A stretch of DNA of 21,076 nt from a virus: positions 1 to 21,076 of IMG/VR virus record IMGVR_UViG_3300022074_000453; one strand, written 5' to 3'. The position numbers were made by a program, and so were the translations under genes. Shown one piece after another: positions 1-7,627 of the stretch (positions are counted from its first letter, which is position 1; every line of letters begins with the position of its first letter). The notes under the pieces are model-generated. The model did no database searches. It was not told the DNA's origin and was given only the letters and a program-made list of their open reading frames with translations.

Positions 1-140
1 ACATCTACCATTTGGTATACGTCAGCTGCGTTTGGTGCTGCAGTTATTGTGATTTTTCCCTTTCTAACACCTACATTTCCACTTGGAAAAGGCTTGAAAG
101 ATTGGTTACCACTAACCATGTCACTTGTAAAAGTTGCCAT
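1..140 (-). CDS. Partial leftward phage gene, N-terminal 46 residues, unknown function
   Basis: On the minus strand an ATG at 140 opens a frame that stays open to the window edge. It begins MATFTSDMVSGNQSFKPFPS and has 46 complete codons. An AAAGGTGA ribosome-binding site lies a few bases upstream. A promoter-like TTGACA/TATGAC pair and an inverted repeat precede it in the gap at 141-236, which supports a real start. The sequence has no signal peptide or membrane segment. It looks like the start of a small soluble phage protein, possibly virion-associated, but the family is not recognised. It is divergent from the replication block, so it belongs to a separate leftward transcript that continues outside the window. 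Confidence 0.7.
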   Translation of the reverse strand, partial: MATFTSDMVSGNQSFKPFPSGNVGVRKGKITITAAPNAADVYQMVD

Positions 141-159
141 AATTTCACCTTTAGTTGTT

Positions 160-183
160 ATGTTACCCAAAATTAGGTAACAT
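160..183. repeat. 8-bp inverted repeat, likely operator or leader hairpin
   Basis: ATGTTACC (160-167) and GGTAACAT (176-183) are perfect reverse complements separated by eight bases. The repeat lies between the predicted leftward transcription start (near 182) and the start codon at 140. It could be a repressor site covering the start of transcription or a hairpin in the leader RNA. It has no T-run on either side, so it is unlikely to be an intrinsic terminator. Confidence 0.5.
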
Positions 184-190
184 CTATAGT
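161..190 (+). promoter_or_regulatory. Weak candidate rightward promoter
   Basis: TATAGT (185-190) is a fair -10 box, preceded at 18 bp by the poor -35 TGTTAC (161-166). It would start transcription near 197, upstream of the first rightward gene. It overlaps the leftward -10 box and the inverted repeat, so the two promoters would exclude each other. The -35 match is poor and the call is tentative. A short AAAGG/CCTTT hairpin (194-198, 206-210) follows it. Confidence 0.25.
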
Positions 191-217
191 CATAAAGGCA
201 CAATACCTTTTTGTCAA
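189..217 (-). promoter_or_regulatory. Candidate leftward sigma70-type promoter
   Basis: Read on the minus strand, a perfect TTGACA (217 to 212) is followed after 17 bases by TATGAC (194 to 189, four of six matches to TATAAT). Transcription would start near 182 and give a leader of about 40 nt for the gene starting at 140. The inverted repeat at 160-183 would then fall at the very start of the transcript. Box quality and spacing are good, but there is no experimental support. Confidence 0.5.
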
Positions 218-218
218 C

Positions 219-235
219 TAATTAAGGAGTAATTA
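219..235 (+). promoter_or_regulatory. Ribosome-binding site in a hairpin loop
   Basis: TAATTA (219-224) and TAATTA (230-235) can pair as a 6-bp all-AU stem. The loop is AGGAG (225-229), the ribosome-binding site of the gene that starts at 237. GGA in a hairpin loop over a ribosome-binding site is the hallmark of CsrA/RsmA binding sites, and a CsrA homologue is encoded downstream in the same block (2468-2653). The stem is weak, so this is suggestive only. Confidence 0.35.
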
Positions 236-236
236 A

Positions 237-452
237 ATGACACCACCCAAGTATGTATATGTAAAACGCAATCCTGTGCATCCTTATACATACAATGATC
301 CAACCGATTTACCTTATATACAATGGAAATACGTCCGTATATCAGTAGCTTACACCATGTATACCAGTAAACAAATTGGTTGGGAACGTGCAAAACGTAG
401 CGAGTACGAAGATTGGTGTATCAAAATAAAAAAATTCAAGGAGGAACTATGA
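237..452 (+). CDS. Small phage protein of unknown function (71 aa)
   Basis: This is the first gene of the rightward replication block. The ATG is preceded by AAGGAG at 224-229 with good spacing. The product is rich in Tyr and Lys (for example MTPPKYVYVKRNPVHPY), with no signal peptide, membrane segment or recognisable domain. Its last codons overlap the start of the next gene at 449 by four bases (ATGA), which indicates coupled translation. Position at the head of an early operon suggests an accessory or host-takeover protein, but no function can be assigned. Confidence 0.7.
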   Translation: MTPPKYVYVKRNPVHPYTYNDPTDLPYIQWKYVRISVAYTMYTSKQIGWERAKRSEYEDWCIKIKKFKEEL

Positions 453-679
453 AAGTACAAATATTAATTAAAAATTCTAGATGGGGACATGATTACGAAG
501 TAGTTAAAGCAGATGCTTTTTTTAATAATAAAAATTTAGAAGAAAATTATCGTCAACAAAAAGAAGACGATTGGCATCATTATTTACGTGACGATGGTGT
601 TAAAGTAACAGAAGATGATTACGTTGAATGGTATGGCGATCATCAACCAATACAATTAGAAGTTCAGGAGGAACTCTAA
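449..679 (+). CDS. Small acidic phage protein of unknown function (76 aa)
   Basis: The start at 449 (MKVQILIKNSRWGHDYEVV) is chosen over an upstream in-frame ATG at 413 because a strong AAGGAGG lies just before it and because it gives a four-base overlap with the preceding gene. The product is acidic and aromatic, with a cluster of Asp, Glu, His and Trp (KEDDWHHYLRDDG, near residues 38-50). No family is recognised. The stop overlaps the polymerase start as TAATG, and the same AGGAGGAACT leader precedes both this gene and the polymerase. Confidence 0.75.
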   Translation: MKVQILIKNSRWGHDYEVVKADAFFNNKNLEENYRQQKEDDWHHYLRDDGVKVTEDDYVEWYGDHQPIQLEVQEEL

Positions 680-2478
680 TGCAAAAAATTTATTTAGATT
701 TCGAAACTTATTACGATGTGCAACTGTCGCTTACAAAGATGTCAACAGTTCAATACATTAACCACACAGATTTTAAAGTCTGGGGCGTGGGAATAAAGGT
801 TGAAAATAATGAAACCGAGTGGTACTCAGAAGATGAAACCCCCTCCGTTTTGGAACAAATTGATTGGAGTAATACTGCCGTCGTTTGTCATAATACATTA
901 TTTGATGCTTATATTCTTACACAATATTTTGGGTACAAGCCTGCGTACTATTACGACACAGCGGCCATGAGTCGGGGTTTGTATCCAAATATGTCTGCTC
1001 GACTAAAAGATTGCGTCGTGCGTGAATTCCCATCTCGAACCGATTTACGTAAGGGAGAAGAATTAGTTAACGCTAAAGGCGTGCGTGATTTAGATCCTCA
1101 CCTTGACGCAGAAATAGGCGGATATTGTATCCAGGATGTCGACTTGACGTACGAGCTCTTCCAAAGTTATGTACGTAATTATCCAAACAAAGAACTAGAT
1201 CTAATAGATCTTACTGTACGTATGTTTGTAGAACCAAAACTTATATTGGACCGTGGACTACTAACAACTTATAAAGATGAAATAACAACGCGCACAGAAG
1301 CTGCAATCCAGGACTCAGGTGTAACACGAGAGGTTCTAGCATCACAAGTAAAATTTAAAGAATATCTCGAATCATTAGATATTGTAGTACCTACGAAAAA
1401 AAGCCCTACAACAGGTTTACAAATACCTGCATTCGGTAAAAATGACAGCGCTTACATACAAATGTGTAACATGTATCCAGAACATTCGTGTATATGGGAA
1501 GCCAGAGAGCTAGTAAAATCACGTATTGAAGAGACTCGTGCTCAAAGATTTATTGACTCTACTAACCCTGACGGTACATTCAGCGTACCACTACGTTATT
1601 ATGCTGCACATACAGGCCGTTTTGGTGGTTCGGACAAAATCAATTTGCAGAACTTGCCAAGAGGATCAACACTTAGGCGTGCGATTATGGCTCCCGAAGG
1701 ACAACGACTGTACATAGCTGATCTGTCTAACATTGAAGCACGTATGCTTGCCTGGCTGGCTAAAGAACACGAACTCGTGCAAGCTTTTGCCACAGGCCGT
1801 GATGTATATTGTGAATTTGCTTCACAAATATATGGCCGTGCAATTACAAAAAACAATAAGCTAGAAAGATATGTAGGTAAAACAGCTATACTCGGTCTGG
1901 GGTATGGAATGGGAGCCGATAAATTTAAACTAACACTTAAAACTGGTTCTCCTTCTGTTGATATATCTGATTCTGTAGCACAAAACATTGTTATGCAGTA
2001 TCGTGGTATGTATCCCAACATTCCCCGACTTTGGTCCGGAATGAAAGATGCACTTTTCCAAATGGTAAACCCACGTGGTGTAGGTTTAAAATATGGACCT
2101 CTTACTATTAACCGAAAAGCTCTTGAGTTACCAAACAATATGTCACTTAAATATCCAGAACTGCGTTTTCAAGGAGGCCAATTTGTGTACGATACTAACA
2201 AAGGTACTTTTATACGCACACACGGCCCTAGAGTTACAGAAAATGTAGTTCAAGCACTTGCTCGTATAGTTATTACAGATCAAATGCTAGACATACAAAC
2301 ATTACCTGAAGTAGACCTAGTCATGCAGGTACACGACGAAATTATAGCTATTGGCTCTAAAGTAGATGCTGATGCTACAATGGATAAAATTATCCAAATA
2401 ATGCGTACACCTCCTGAATGGTGTGGCGATTTACCGCTCGACGCTGAAGGTGGCGTAAGTAAAATATATGACAAATAA
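679..2478 (+). CDS. polA: Family A DNA polymerase with 3'-5' exonuclease domain
   Basis: This is the replicative DNA polymerase of the phage (599 aa). The start at 679 has AGGAGG upstream and overlaps the previous stop as TAATG; a longer frame from 628 is rejected. The N-terminal proofreading domain shows exo motif I as DFET (Asp7, Glu9), motif II as HNTLFDAY (Asp76) and motif III as YCIQD (Tyr149, Asp153). The polymerase domain has HTGRFGG near 311, motif A LYIADLSNIEAR with metal-binding Asp348, motif B with Arg397, Lys401 and Tyr409-Gly410, and motif C VHDE (Asp553, Glu554). The residue matching E. coli Phe762 is Leu405. There is no 5'-3' exonuclease domain, as is usual for phage enzymes. 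It lies beside the primase-helicase and should work with it at the fork. Confidence 0.96.
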   Translation: MQKIYLDFETYYDVQLSLTKMSTVQYINHTDFKVWGVGIKVENNETEWYSEDETPSVLEQIDWSNTAVVCHNTLFDAYILTQYFGYKPAYYYDTAAMSRGLYPNMSARLKDCVVREFPSRTDLRKGEELVNAKGVRDLDPHLDAEIGGYCIQDVDLTYELFQSYVRNYPNKELDLIDLTVRMFVEPKLILDRGLLTTYKDEITTRTEAAIQDSGVTREVLASQVKFKEYLESLDIVVPTKKSPTTGLQIPAFGKNDSAYIQMCNMYPEHSCIWEARELVKSRIEETRAQRFIDSTNPDGTFSVPLRYYAAHTGRFGGSDKINLQNLPRGSTLRRAIMAPEGQRLYIADLSNIEARMLAWLAKEHELVQAFATGRDVYCEFASQIYGRAITKNNKLERYVGKTAILGLGYGMGADKFKLTLKTGSPSVDISDSVAQNIVMQYRGMYPNIPRLWSGMKDALFQMVNPRGVGLKYGPLTINRKALELPNNMSLKYPELRFQGGQFVYDTNKGTFIRTHGPRVTENVVQALARIVITDQMLDIQTLPEVDLVMQVHDEIIAIGSKVDADATMDKIIQIMRTPPEWCGDLPLDAEGGVSKIYDK

Positions 2479-2653
2479 AAACTTAATACTCACTAGAAAA
2501 ACAGGCGATCGTGTAATAGTCCATCAAAACGGACGTAAATTATGTACGATAACTATAACCAATATCTCAACTGCGCAATGCAAATTAGGCTTCGAAGCCG
2601 ATAAATCTGTACGTATAGATAGAGAGGAAGTATACTTAGATAAGGAGATTTAA
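2468..2653 (+). CDS. csrA: CsrA/RsmA-family RNA-binding translational regulator
   Basis: This 61-aa protein matches CsrA over nearly its full length. It has the N-terminal LILTRKTGD signature (residues 6-14) and the C-terminal LGFEADKSVRIDREEVY region. Arg10 and Arg52 match the two RNA-contacting arginines of CsrA (Arg6 and Arg44 in E. coli). CsrA dimers bind GGA in mRNA leader hairpins and usually block translation of genes for carbon storage, motility and biofilm. The gene overlaps the polymerase 3' end by 11 bases and is followed two bases later by the primase gene, so it is co-transcribed with replication genes and should be made early. It could regulate host mRNAs, phage mRNAs or both. 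Confidence 0.9.
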   Translation: MTNKNLILTRKTGDRVIVHQNGRKLCTITITNISTAQCKLGFEADKSVRIDREEVYLDKEI

Positions 2654-2655
2654 AT

Positions 2656-5148
2656 ATGGAAATTGTTTTCTTAAAAGCCAAGAAACCTTTATCCAAAGAA
2701 ATATCAGAAGAGGGAGTCAAACCATATCCACTTATAAAGAATTTTAGTTCTGAACATTATGATATATCTGTAGACAAAAAAGGTTTTAATAAATTATATA
2801 AATTACTTACACAACAAGCCGCAGCTGGAGCTTGTTTACACAAAGGATTACTTAAACGTCCACTTAATGATGAGCCCAGAGCTTTTATGTGTGATCGTAC
2901 TGCAACTACAGAATTACTTGTAATAGATATAGACGGTCTTCCGTACAAAACAGGTAATGTTGGTATTGGTACTGTCGCGGAACAAATAGTTTTACAATTA
3001 CCAGAGTGTTTTCATAATGTAAGTTACATTGCCCAAGCTAGTGCTTCTTTAGGTTTTAAAAAGAATACTGTGTCAATGCATCTATTTTTTCTTTTAGACA
3101 TGCCTGTACATCCAAAAACTTTAAAAGATTTTATTCGCATGGTAAATTATGACAGCAATTTTCTTGCTGAACAAATAACCTTATCAGCTAATGGTCAAAG
3201 TTTATCTTATATATTAGATCCTTCAGTAACAGATAATAGTAAATTAATATACATAGCTCCTCCTACTTTTGTAGGGGTAGAAGATCCTTACTTAAATGAA
3301 AGATTTGTTAAAGTTGACCGTGGTTCGCCAACTCTTGAGATCTCCTCTTCTTTAATTGGTGTAAATCCTGAAAAGGTACACACCCTTGGTTTGCAGATTA
3401 AAGATAATCTTAGGAAGAAAAACAACCTTCCAAAAAGAGTAGGTAAAGTAACTACGGTCAACGTCTCAGGAGAAGCACATGAGGTGTTACAAAACCCAGA
3501 CAAAATGACCATCCAAATCTCTCGTGTGTCCGAACCTTTTGTTAACTGTAATGTAAACAATGGTGACAGCGGTGCATATTATTTTGTATTGACTAACCCA
3601 CATTACATGTACAACTTTAAAGGAGAACCTGTTTGGGAAATAGAAAAAGCAGATCCTGATTTTTATCGCAGTATCTTTGAAATATTTGCAGATAAAATAG
3701 ATACAGAATCTAAAAAGAAACCAATCGTATTACGTGATTTTTTTACAGATACATATTACAACGGAGTGTATGATGAAACAAAACAACAATTTGACGATGA
3801 GTACCCGCTCACGCCCACCGCTAAAAGCAGTGTTAATGATTTCCTTAAGTCTCATGGTCGCCCTACCATGGATTTTGTTCCAGATGCTCGTGTTGTTTTT
3901 GATCCAAGCAGTGATAAAGGTGTGGACTTGGAGACCGTTCCATACTCAGTAAATTTATTTAGGCGTACACCTTATATGTTACGAGCAGAAGAAAATGTAA
4001 AAGAACTTTCATATGGTGAAGCAATTCAAATAGCAAAAGTTGCACCTAATTTTTATAAACTTATGATGCACGCACTTGGTAACGGTAAACCAGAATTTGA
4101 ACATTTTATAAATTGGTTAGCTTATATATACCAATACAAAAAGAAAACAATGACTGCATGGATATTTACGGGCATACCAGGGACTGGTAAAGGCTTGTTT
4201 GTACATAAAATACTTAAACCTTTATTTGGTGAAATGCAAACGCCAATGAGAGCATTAGAAAATATAGAAGAACAATTTAATTTATATATGAGAACAGCAT
4301 TGTTTTTAGTAGTTGATGAGTTTCGTATGGCTGATTCAGGATCTGTAGGGCGTATGGCCGATAAACTTAAACATCAAATTACAGAACCTAATCTTACAAT
4401 ACGTGCAATGCGTACTAATCAAATAGAGTTGCCATCTTTTACAAACTTTTTATTTCTTACAAACAGAGCAGATGCAGTCAAGATAGAAGACAGCGACAGA
4501 AGATACAACGTAGCTCCTAGACAAGAACAGAAAATAGAAGAAACGCATCCAGAGTTATTACAAAATTTAAATACGTTGGAACCAGAGTTGTATATTGTTG
4601 CAGGCATATTACAAAAATTTAAAGTTGATGCACGTATGGCACATACAGCTTTAGAAAACGATGCAAAAAAAGAAATGAAAGAAGTATCTATGTCTATTAT
4701 AGAAGAGTTTGCAAATGCAATACGTACACGCAACCTTGAGTATTTTGCAGACGTATTAGATATACCACTTGCAAATACATTTGACGCAGGTGGTATTAGC
4801 ACAGCACAAAGATATCTTAAAGATTGGTTAGCTGGTGTAGGACAAGAACAAGTTATACCTTTAGCTCACTTTAAAGTTGTATACGATGTACTTACAGATA
4901 GTCGTAATACTTTATCACAACGAGAGTTTTCTAAACGTATGTCACGACTAAATATTAAAACTGCACGTAAACGTATTAGTAAAGATCGTGCAGCTGGTAT
5001 ACCCCGTGGGGTTGTGTTGACATGGAAAATAGATAATAATGTTTTACAACAGTTAATAAAAGAACATTTTGACGAAAGGGATTTAAACTTATTAGATAAT
5101 GGACAATCTAACGCAACCCAATCGTCCAGACCTAATAGCAACAGTTGA
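2656..5148 (+). CDS. Primase-helicase: AEP-like primase fused to SF3-type helicase
   Basis: A large 830-aa replication protein with AAGGAG before its ATG. The N-terminal part carries LLVIDIDG (Asp91, Asp93) and a later SMH (140-142), followed by DPSVTDNSKLIYIAPPTF (188-205). This fits the metal-binding and nucleotide-binding motifs of archaeo-eukaryotic (prim-pol) primases. The C-terminal half has a P-loop TGIPGTGKG (Lys512), Walker B FLVVDEF (Asp554, Glu555), a sensor FLTNRAD around Asn603 and a DRR pair near 614-616. This fits the DUF5906/SF3 helicase type found in phage primase-helicases. The likely role is to unwind DNA and prime synthesis for the polymerase encoded just upstream. The last 50 bases overlap the nuclease gene that follows. 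Confidence 0.88.
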   Translation: MEIVFLKAKKPLSKEISEEGVKPYPLIKNFSSEHYDISVDKKGFNKLYKLLTQQAAAGACLHKGLLKRPLNDEPRAFMCDRTATTELLVIDIDGLPYKTGNVGIGTVAEQIVLQLPECFHNVSYIAQASASLGFKKNTVSMHLFFLLDMPVHPKTLKDFIRMVNYDSNFLAEQITLSANGQSLSYILDPSVTDNSKLIYIAPPTFVGVEDPYLNERFVKVDRGSPTLEISSSLIGVNPEKVHTLGLQIKDNLRKKNNLPKRVGKVTTVNVSGEAHEVLQNPDKMTIQISRVSEPFVNCNVNNGDSGAYYFVLTNPHYMYNFKGEPVWEIEKADPDFYRSIFEIFADKIDTESKKKPIVLRDFFTDTYYNGVYDETKQQFDDEYPLTPTAKSSVNDFLKSHGRPTMDFVPDARVVFDPSSDKGVDLETVPYSVNLFRRTPYMLRAEENVKELSYGEAIQIAKVAPNFYKLMMHALGNGKPEFEHFINWLAYIYQYKKKTMTAWIFTGIPGTGKGLFVHKILKPLFGEMQTPMRALENIEEQFNLYMRTALFLVVDEFRMADSGSVGRMADKLKHQITEPNLTIRAMRTNQIELPSFTNFLFLTNRADAVKIEDSDRRYNVAPRQEQKIEETHPELLQNLNTLEPELYIVAGILQKFKVDARMAHTALENDAKKEMKEVSMSIIEEFANAIRTRNLEYFADVLDIPLANTFDAGGISTAQRYLKDWLAGVGQEQVIPLAHFKVVYDVLTDSRNTLSQREFSKRMSRLNIKTARKRISKDRAAGIPRGVVLTWKIDNNVLQQLIKEHFDERDLNLLDNGQSNATQSSRPNSNS

Positions 5149-5854
5149 GGTCACGGAGGATATCGAACTAGGGCTAGTACCTGCATGGTCATACTCCGCC
5201 TTAAAAACCTTTGAATCTTGCGCTTATCGCACTTACATTTCTAAAGTAAAACGTGTGCAAGAAGACTATGGACCTGCAGCAGAACGCGGTACGCGTATAC
5301 ATGATCAGGCAGAACAATATGTACGTAGCGAAATGTCTGAATTACCAGATTCACTCAAGAAATTTTCACAAAAATTTTTAGAGCTAAAACAACTTTTTGC
5401 AGATGGAAAAGTCCAAACTGAAGGAGAATGGGGGTTTACCTTATCCTGGGAACCAACAGGTTGGATTTCTCCTGACACTTGGGCACGTGTAAAATTAGAT
5501 GCATTCGTACAAGAAACAGATACATCAGCTCGTGTAATAGATTACAAAACAGGTAAACAACTTGGCAATGAAATTGCGCACAGCCAACAAGCTTTAATAT
5601 ATGCAATAAGTACTTTTTTTATGTTTCCAGATTTAGAAATACTAAACACAGAACTTTGGTATTTAGACCACGGTACAACTATGGAACAAACATATACGCG
5701 AGATGAAGCTATGCTTTTTATGCCTAAGCTACATGAGCGAGCAATAACTATGACTACTGCTACTAAATTTCCACCAAACCCTAGTACATATAACTGTAGG
5801 TGGTGTTCTTTTGGTAAAGGTCAAGAACCCCATTGTGAATGGGGAATAAGTTAA
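5099..5854 (+). CDS. PD-(D/E)XK nuclease, Cas4/RecB-like, probable Fe-S cluster
   Basis: A 251-aa nuclease of the Cas4/AddB/RecB-like group. Motifs are SYSALKTFESC near the N-terminus, RGTRIHDQAE with His68, the catalytic set Asp134 (VKLDAF), Asp148 and Lys150 (VIDYKTGK), and the helix Gln (HSQQALIYA, 161-169). Four cysteines, Cys41 near the start and Cys233, Cys236 and Cys246 at the end, are placed as in 4Fe-4S Cas4/AddB enzymes. The likely role is 5'-3' or end-processing exonuclease in phage recombination or host DNA degradation. ATG 5099 is the only plausible in-frame start and gives a 50-base overlap with the primase-helicase, with no clear ribosome-binding site, so translation is probably coupled. 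No CRISPR array or cas1/cas2 is present. Confidence 0.88.
   Translation: MDNLTQPNRPDLIATVEVTEDIELGLVPAWSYSALKTFESCAYRTYISKVKRVQEDYGPAAERGTRIHDQAEQYVRSEMSELPDSLKKFSQKFLELKQLFADGKVQTEGEWGFTLSWEPTGWISPDTWARVKLDAFVQETDTSARVIDYKTGKQLGNEIAHSQQALIYAISTFFMFPDLEILNTELWYLDHGTTMEQTYTRDEAMLFMPKLHERAITMTTATKFPPNPSTYNCRWCSFGKGQEPHCEWGIS
5828..5844 (+). repeat. Strong 7-bp hairpin at the 3' end of the nuclease gene
   Basis: CCCCATT (5828-5834) and AATGGGG (5838-5844) form a perfect 7-bp stem with a three-base loop (GTG), ten bases before the stop codon end. It lies inside coding sequence and covers the Cys246 codon region. No U-run follows, so it is not a standard intrinsic terminator. It could slow or process the transcript at this operon boundary, because a promoter-like sequence starts within it. 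Confidence 0.35.
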
Positions 5855-5861
5855 GTATAAT
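5833..5861 (+). promoter_or_regulatory. Candidate rightward sigma70-type promoter
   Basis: TTGTGA (5833-5838, four of six to consensus) is followed by exactly 17 bases and a perfect TATAAT (5856-5861). Transcription would start near 5868 and give a leader of about 48 nt for the helicase gene at 5916. It sits in the only sizeable gap of this part of the block, which adds weight. Confidence 0.5.
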
Positions 5862-5874
5862 TAACATTACATAA

Positions 5875-5900
5875 GCGTTCACCCAAATAACACCGAACGC
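5875..5900. repeat. Inverted repeat GCGTTC/GAACGC in the helicase leader
   Basis: GCGTTC (5875-5880) and GAACGC (5895-5900) are perfect reverse complements, 14 bases apart. They start a few bases after the predicted transcription start of the promoter at 5833-5861. A regulator half-site pair or a leader RNA hairpin are both possible. The arms share the CGTTC/GAACG core with the palindrome at 7650-7659. Confidence 0.35.
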
Positions 5901-5915
5901 AATGGTGGAGTATAG

Positions 5916-7262
5916 ATGATAAATAATAATATCCCTGCGCCTTACGCGCATCAAAAAACCACAACTGATTTTATTATAAACACCAAACAGTGTTTAATTA
6001 CATCAGATCCTGGTACTGGCAAAACACGAGCCGTGCTCGATGCACATGCTGCACTCGGGGGTCGCACGTTAGTTCTTGCTCCTCTTTCTATTCTTGAAGC
6101 CGCATGGGGAGAAGACATAAATAAATTTACCCCTGGGCTTACATATGGAGTTGCGTATGCAAAAAATAGAGAAAAAATATTTAAAGATACTAGCTTTGAT
6201 ATAGTTATAACTAATTTTGAAGCTGTTAACTTTTTACAAAAAAATCCACAATATTGTAAACAATTTAATAATATTGTTATCGATGAGTTTACAGCTTTTA
6301 AAAATCGTACAGCTAAACGTAGTAAAAGTCTTGCAAAAATTATCGGACATTTTACAAATAGAATTGCTATGTCAGGCACTCCTAACAGTAATACTATTTT
6401 AGATATTTGGCACCCAACTTACTTAATAGATAATGGTAAACGTTTAGGTACAAGATTTTATGCTTTTAGGCATCAAGCTTGTACACCAAAATTTAATGGT
6501 TTTGCTAATGAATGGATAGATAAACCCGGTATAGAAGAAACTATAGCAGATAGATTATCTGACATATCTATACGATTTGCTTTATCAGATTGTATAGATC
6601 TACCAGACAATATTGTACGTACTATTAATACAAAACTAACTCCTAATATACAAAAACAATATAAAACATTAGCTGAAGAATCAGTCCTGTACACTAAATC
6701 AGGCACAGTTAATGCAATCAACGCTGCTGCTCGTGTCAAAAAACTGTTACAACTTGTGACAGGCGCCGTGTACGACGAAGATGGTGTGGTCCAGTTTGTA
6801 CACCAAGAACGTTACGACATAGTCATGACTCTTGTAGCACAACGTGCACATAGTCTTGTAGCATTCAATTGGAAGCACGAACGTGACGCGCTAGTAGATT
6901 TAGCTAACAAAGAAGGTATTACATATGACATTATTGACGGCACAGTACCAGCAGAAAAACGTAAAAATATAGTTGCTAGATATCAAGCAGGTCAAATACG
7001 TGTGTTGTTTTGTCATCCACAATCAGCTTCTCATGGTTTAACACTTACTCGTGCAAACACTGTAATCTGGTGTTCGCCTACGTACAATGCTGAGCATTAC
7101 CAACAATTTAATCAGCGTATATACAGAGCAGGTCAAACACAAAAGACCGAAACAATACTTATCCAAGCAAGAAATACTTGGGAACCTGAAGTATACAAAA
7201 AACTTAATACTAAGTTAGGTCGTATGGAAAACTTATTACATATCTTAAAGGAGGTATCATGA
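5916..7262 (+). CDS. SNF2-like superfamily 2 DNA helicase
   Basis: A 448-aa two-domain SF2 ATPase. Motif I is SDPGTGKT (30-37), motif Ia VLAPLSIL, motif II VIDEF (Asp123, Glu124), motif III SGTP (153-156), motif V ASHGLTLTRAN (371-381) and motif VI FNQRIYRAGQ (398-407) with the arginine fingers. The N-terminal PAPYAHQKTT is the Q-motif-like helicase start. Proteins of this type are common in phage replication or recombination modules and use ATP to translocate on DNA, remodelling forks or recombination intermediates. It is about the minimal length for the family, with no extra nuclease domain. A GGAG lies upstream of the ATG. The gene overlaps the next by four bases (ATGA). Confidence 0.92.
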   Translation: MINNNIPAPYAHQKTTTDFIINTKQCLITSDPGTGKTRAVLDAHAALGGRTLVLAPLSILEAAWGEDINKFTPGLTYGVAYAKNREKIFKDTSFDIVITNFEAVNFLQKNPQYCKQFNNIVIDEFTAFKNRTAKRSKSLAKIIGHFTNRIAMSGTPNSNTILDIWHPTYLIDNGKRLGTRFYAFRHQACTPKFNGFANEWIDKPGIEETIADRLSDISIRFALSDCIDLPDNIVRTINTKLTPNIQKQYKTLAEESVLYTKSGTVNAINAAARVKKLLQLVTGAVYDEDGVVQFVHQERYDIVMTLVAQRAHSLVAFNWKHERDALVDLANKEGITYDIIDGTVPAEKRKNIVARYQAGQIRVLFCHPQSASHGLTLTRANTVIWCSPTYNAEHYQQFNQRIYRAGQTQKTETILIQARNTWEPEVYKKLNTKLGRMENLLHILKEVS

Positions 7263-7627
7263 AAAAATTAAATGATTTATTAGCAGAAACAGCTAAAGTT
7301 CGTAATCAAATTAAAGTTGTGCAATCAGAAGAAAAACTTCTTAAATCACAACAACGCGAACTAGAAAGTCAAATATCTATTAGGATGCAAGAGCAAGGAC
7401 TCGACAAGATTTCTAATGATATTTGTACAATTTCACTTAAAAATGAGATTGTGCCAACTGTAGAGGACTGGGACCAATTGCATGAGCATGTAACTAAAAC
7501 TAATCAATTTGAGTTATTGCAAAAACGCGTGTCTGCAACCGCTTACAGAGAACTTATAGCATCTGGTATAGATGTACCTGGTGTTAAAAGTACGGAGTTG
7601 ACCCGAATAAATTTTAGGTCAGCATAA
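7259..7627 (+). CDS. Conserved phage protein with N-terminal coiled coil (122 aa)
   Basis: A strong AAAGGAGG precedes the start, which overlaps the helicase stop as ATGA. Residues 1-45 form a charged heptad-like coiled coil (for example EEKLLKSQQRELESQISIRM). The C-terminal half (VPTVEDWDQLHEHV, FELLQKRVS, IDVPGVKS) resembles a family of uncharacterised phage proteins that lie next to recombination or single-strand-binding genes. Function is unknown. Its position suggests an accessory to the SNF2-like helicase upstream or to the DNA-metabolism protein downstream. Confidence 0.8.
   Translation: MKKLNDLLAETAKVRNQIKVVQSEEKLLKSQQRELESQISIRMQEQGLDKISNDICTISLKNEIVPTVEDWDQLHEHVTKTNQFELLQKRVSATAYRELIASGIDVPGVKSTELTRINFRSA

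Noticed and set aside
628-678. N-terminal extension of the polymerase from an upstream ATG
   Set aside because: The extra 17 residues overlap the preceding gene in another frame and have no ribosome-binding site, whereas 679 has AGGAGG and conserved exonuclease motif I follows at once.
1599-2138. Long minus-strand frame (179 codons) inside the polymerase gene
   Set aside because: It is a shadow of the polymerase coding frame, with no ribosome-binding site and an opposite orientation to its surroundings.
5099-5854. Cas4-like nuclease as part of a CRISPR-Cas system
   Set aside because: No repeat-spacer array and no cas1 or cas2 in the window. Cas4-like nucleases are common in phage recombination modules.
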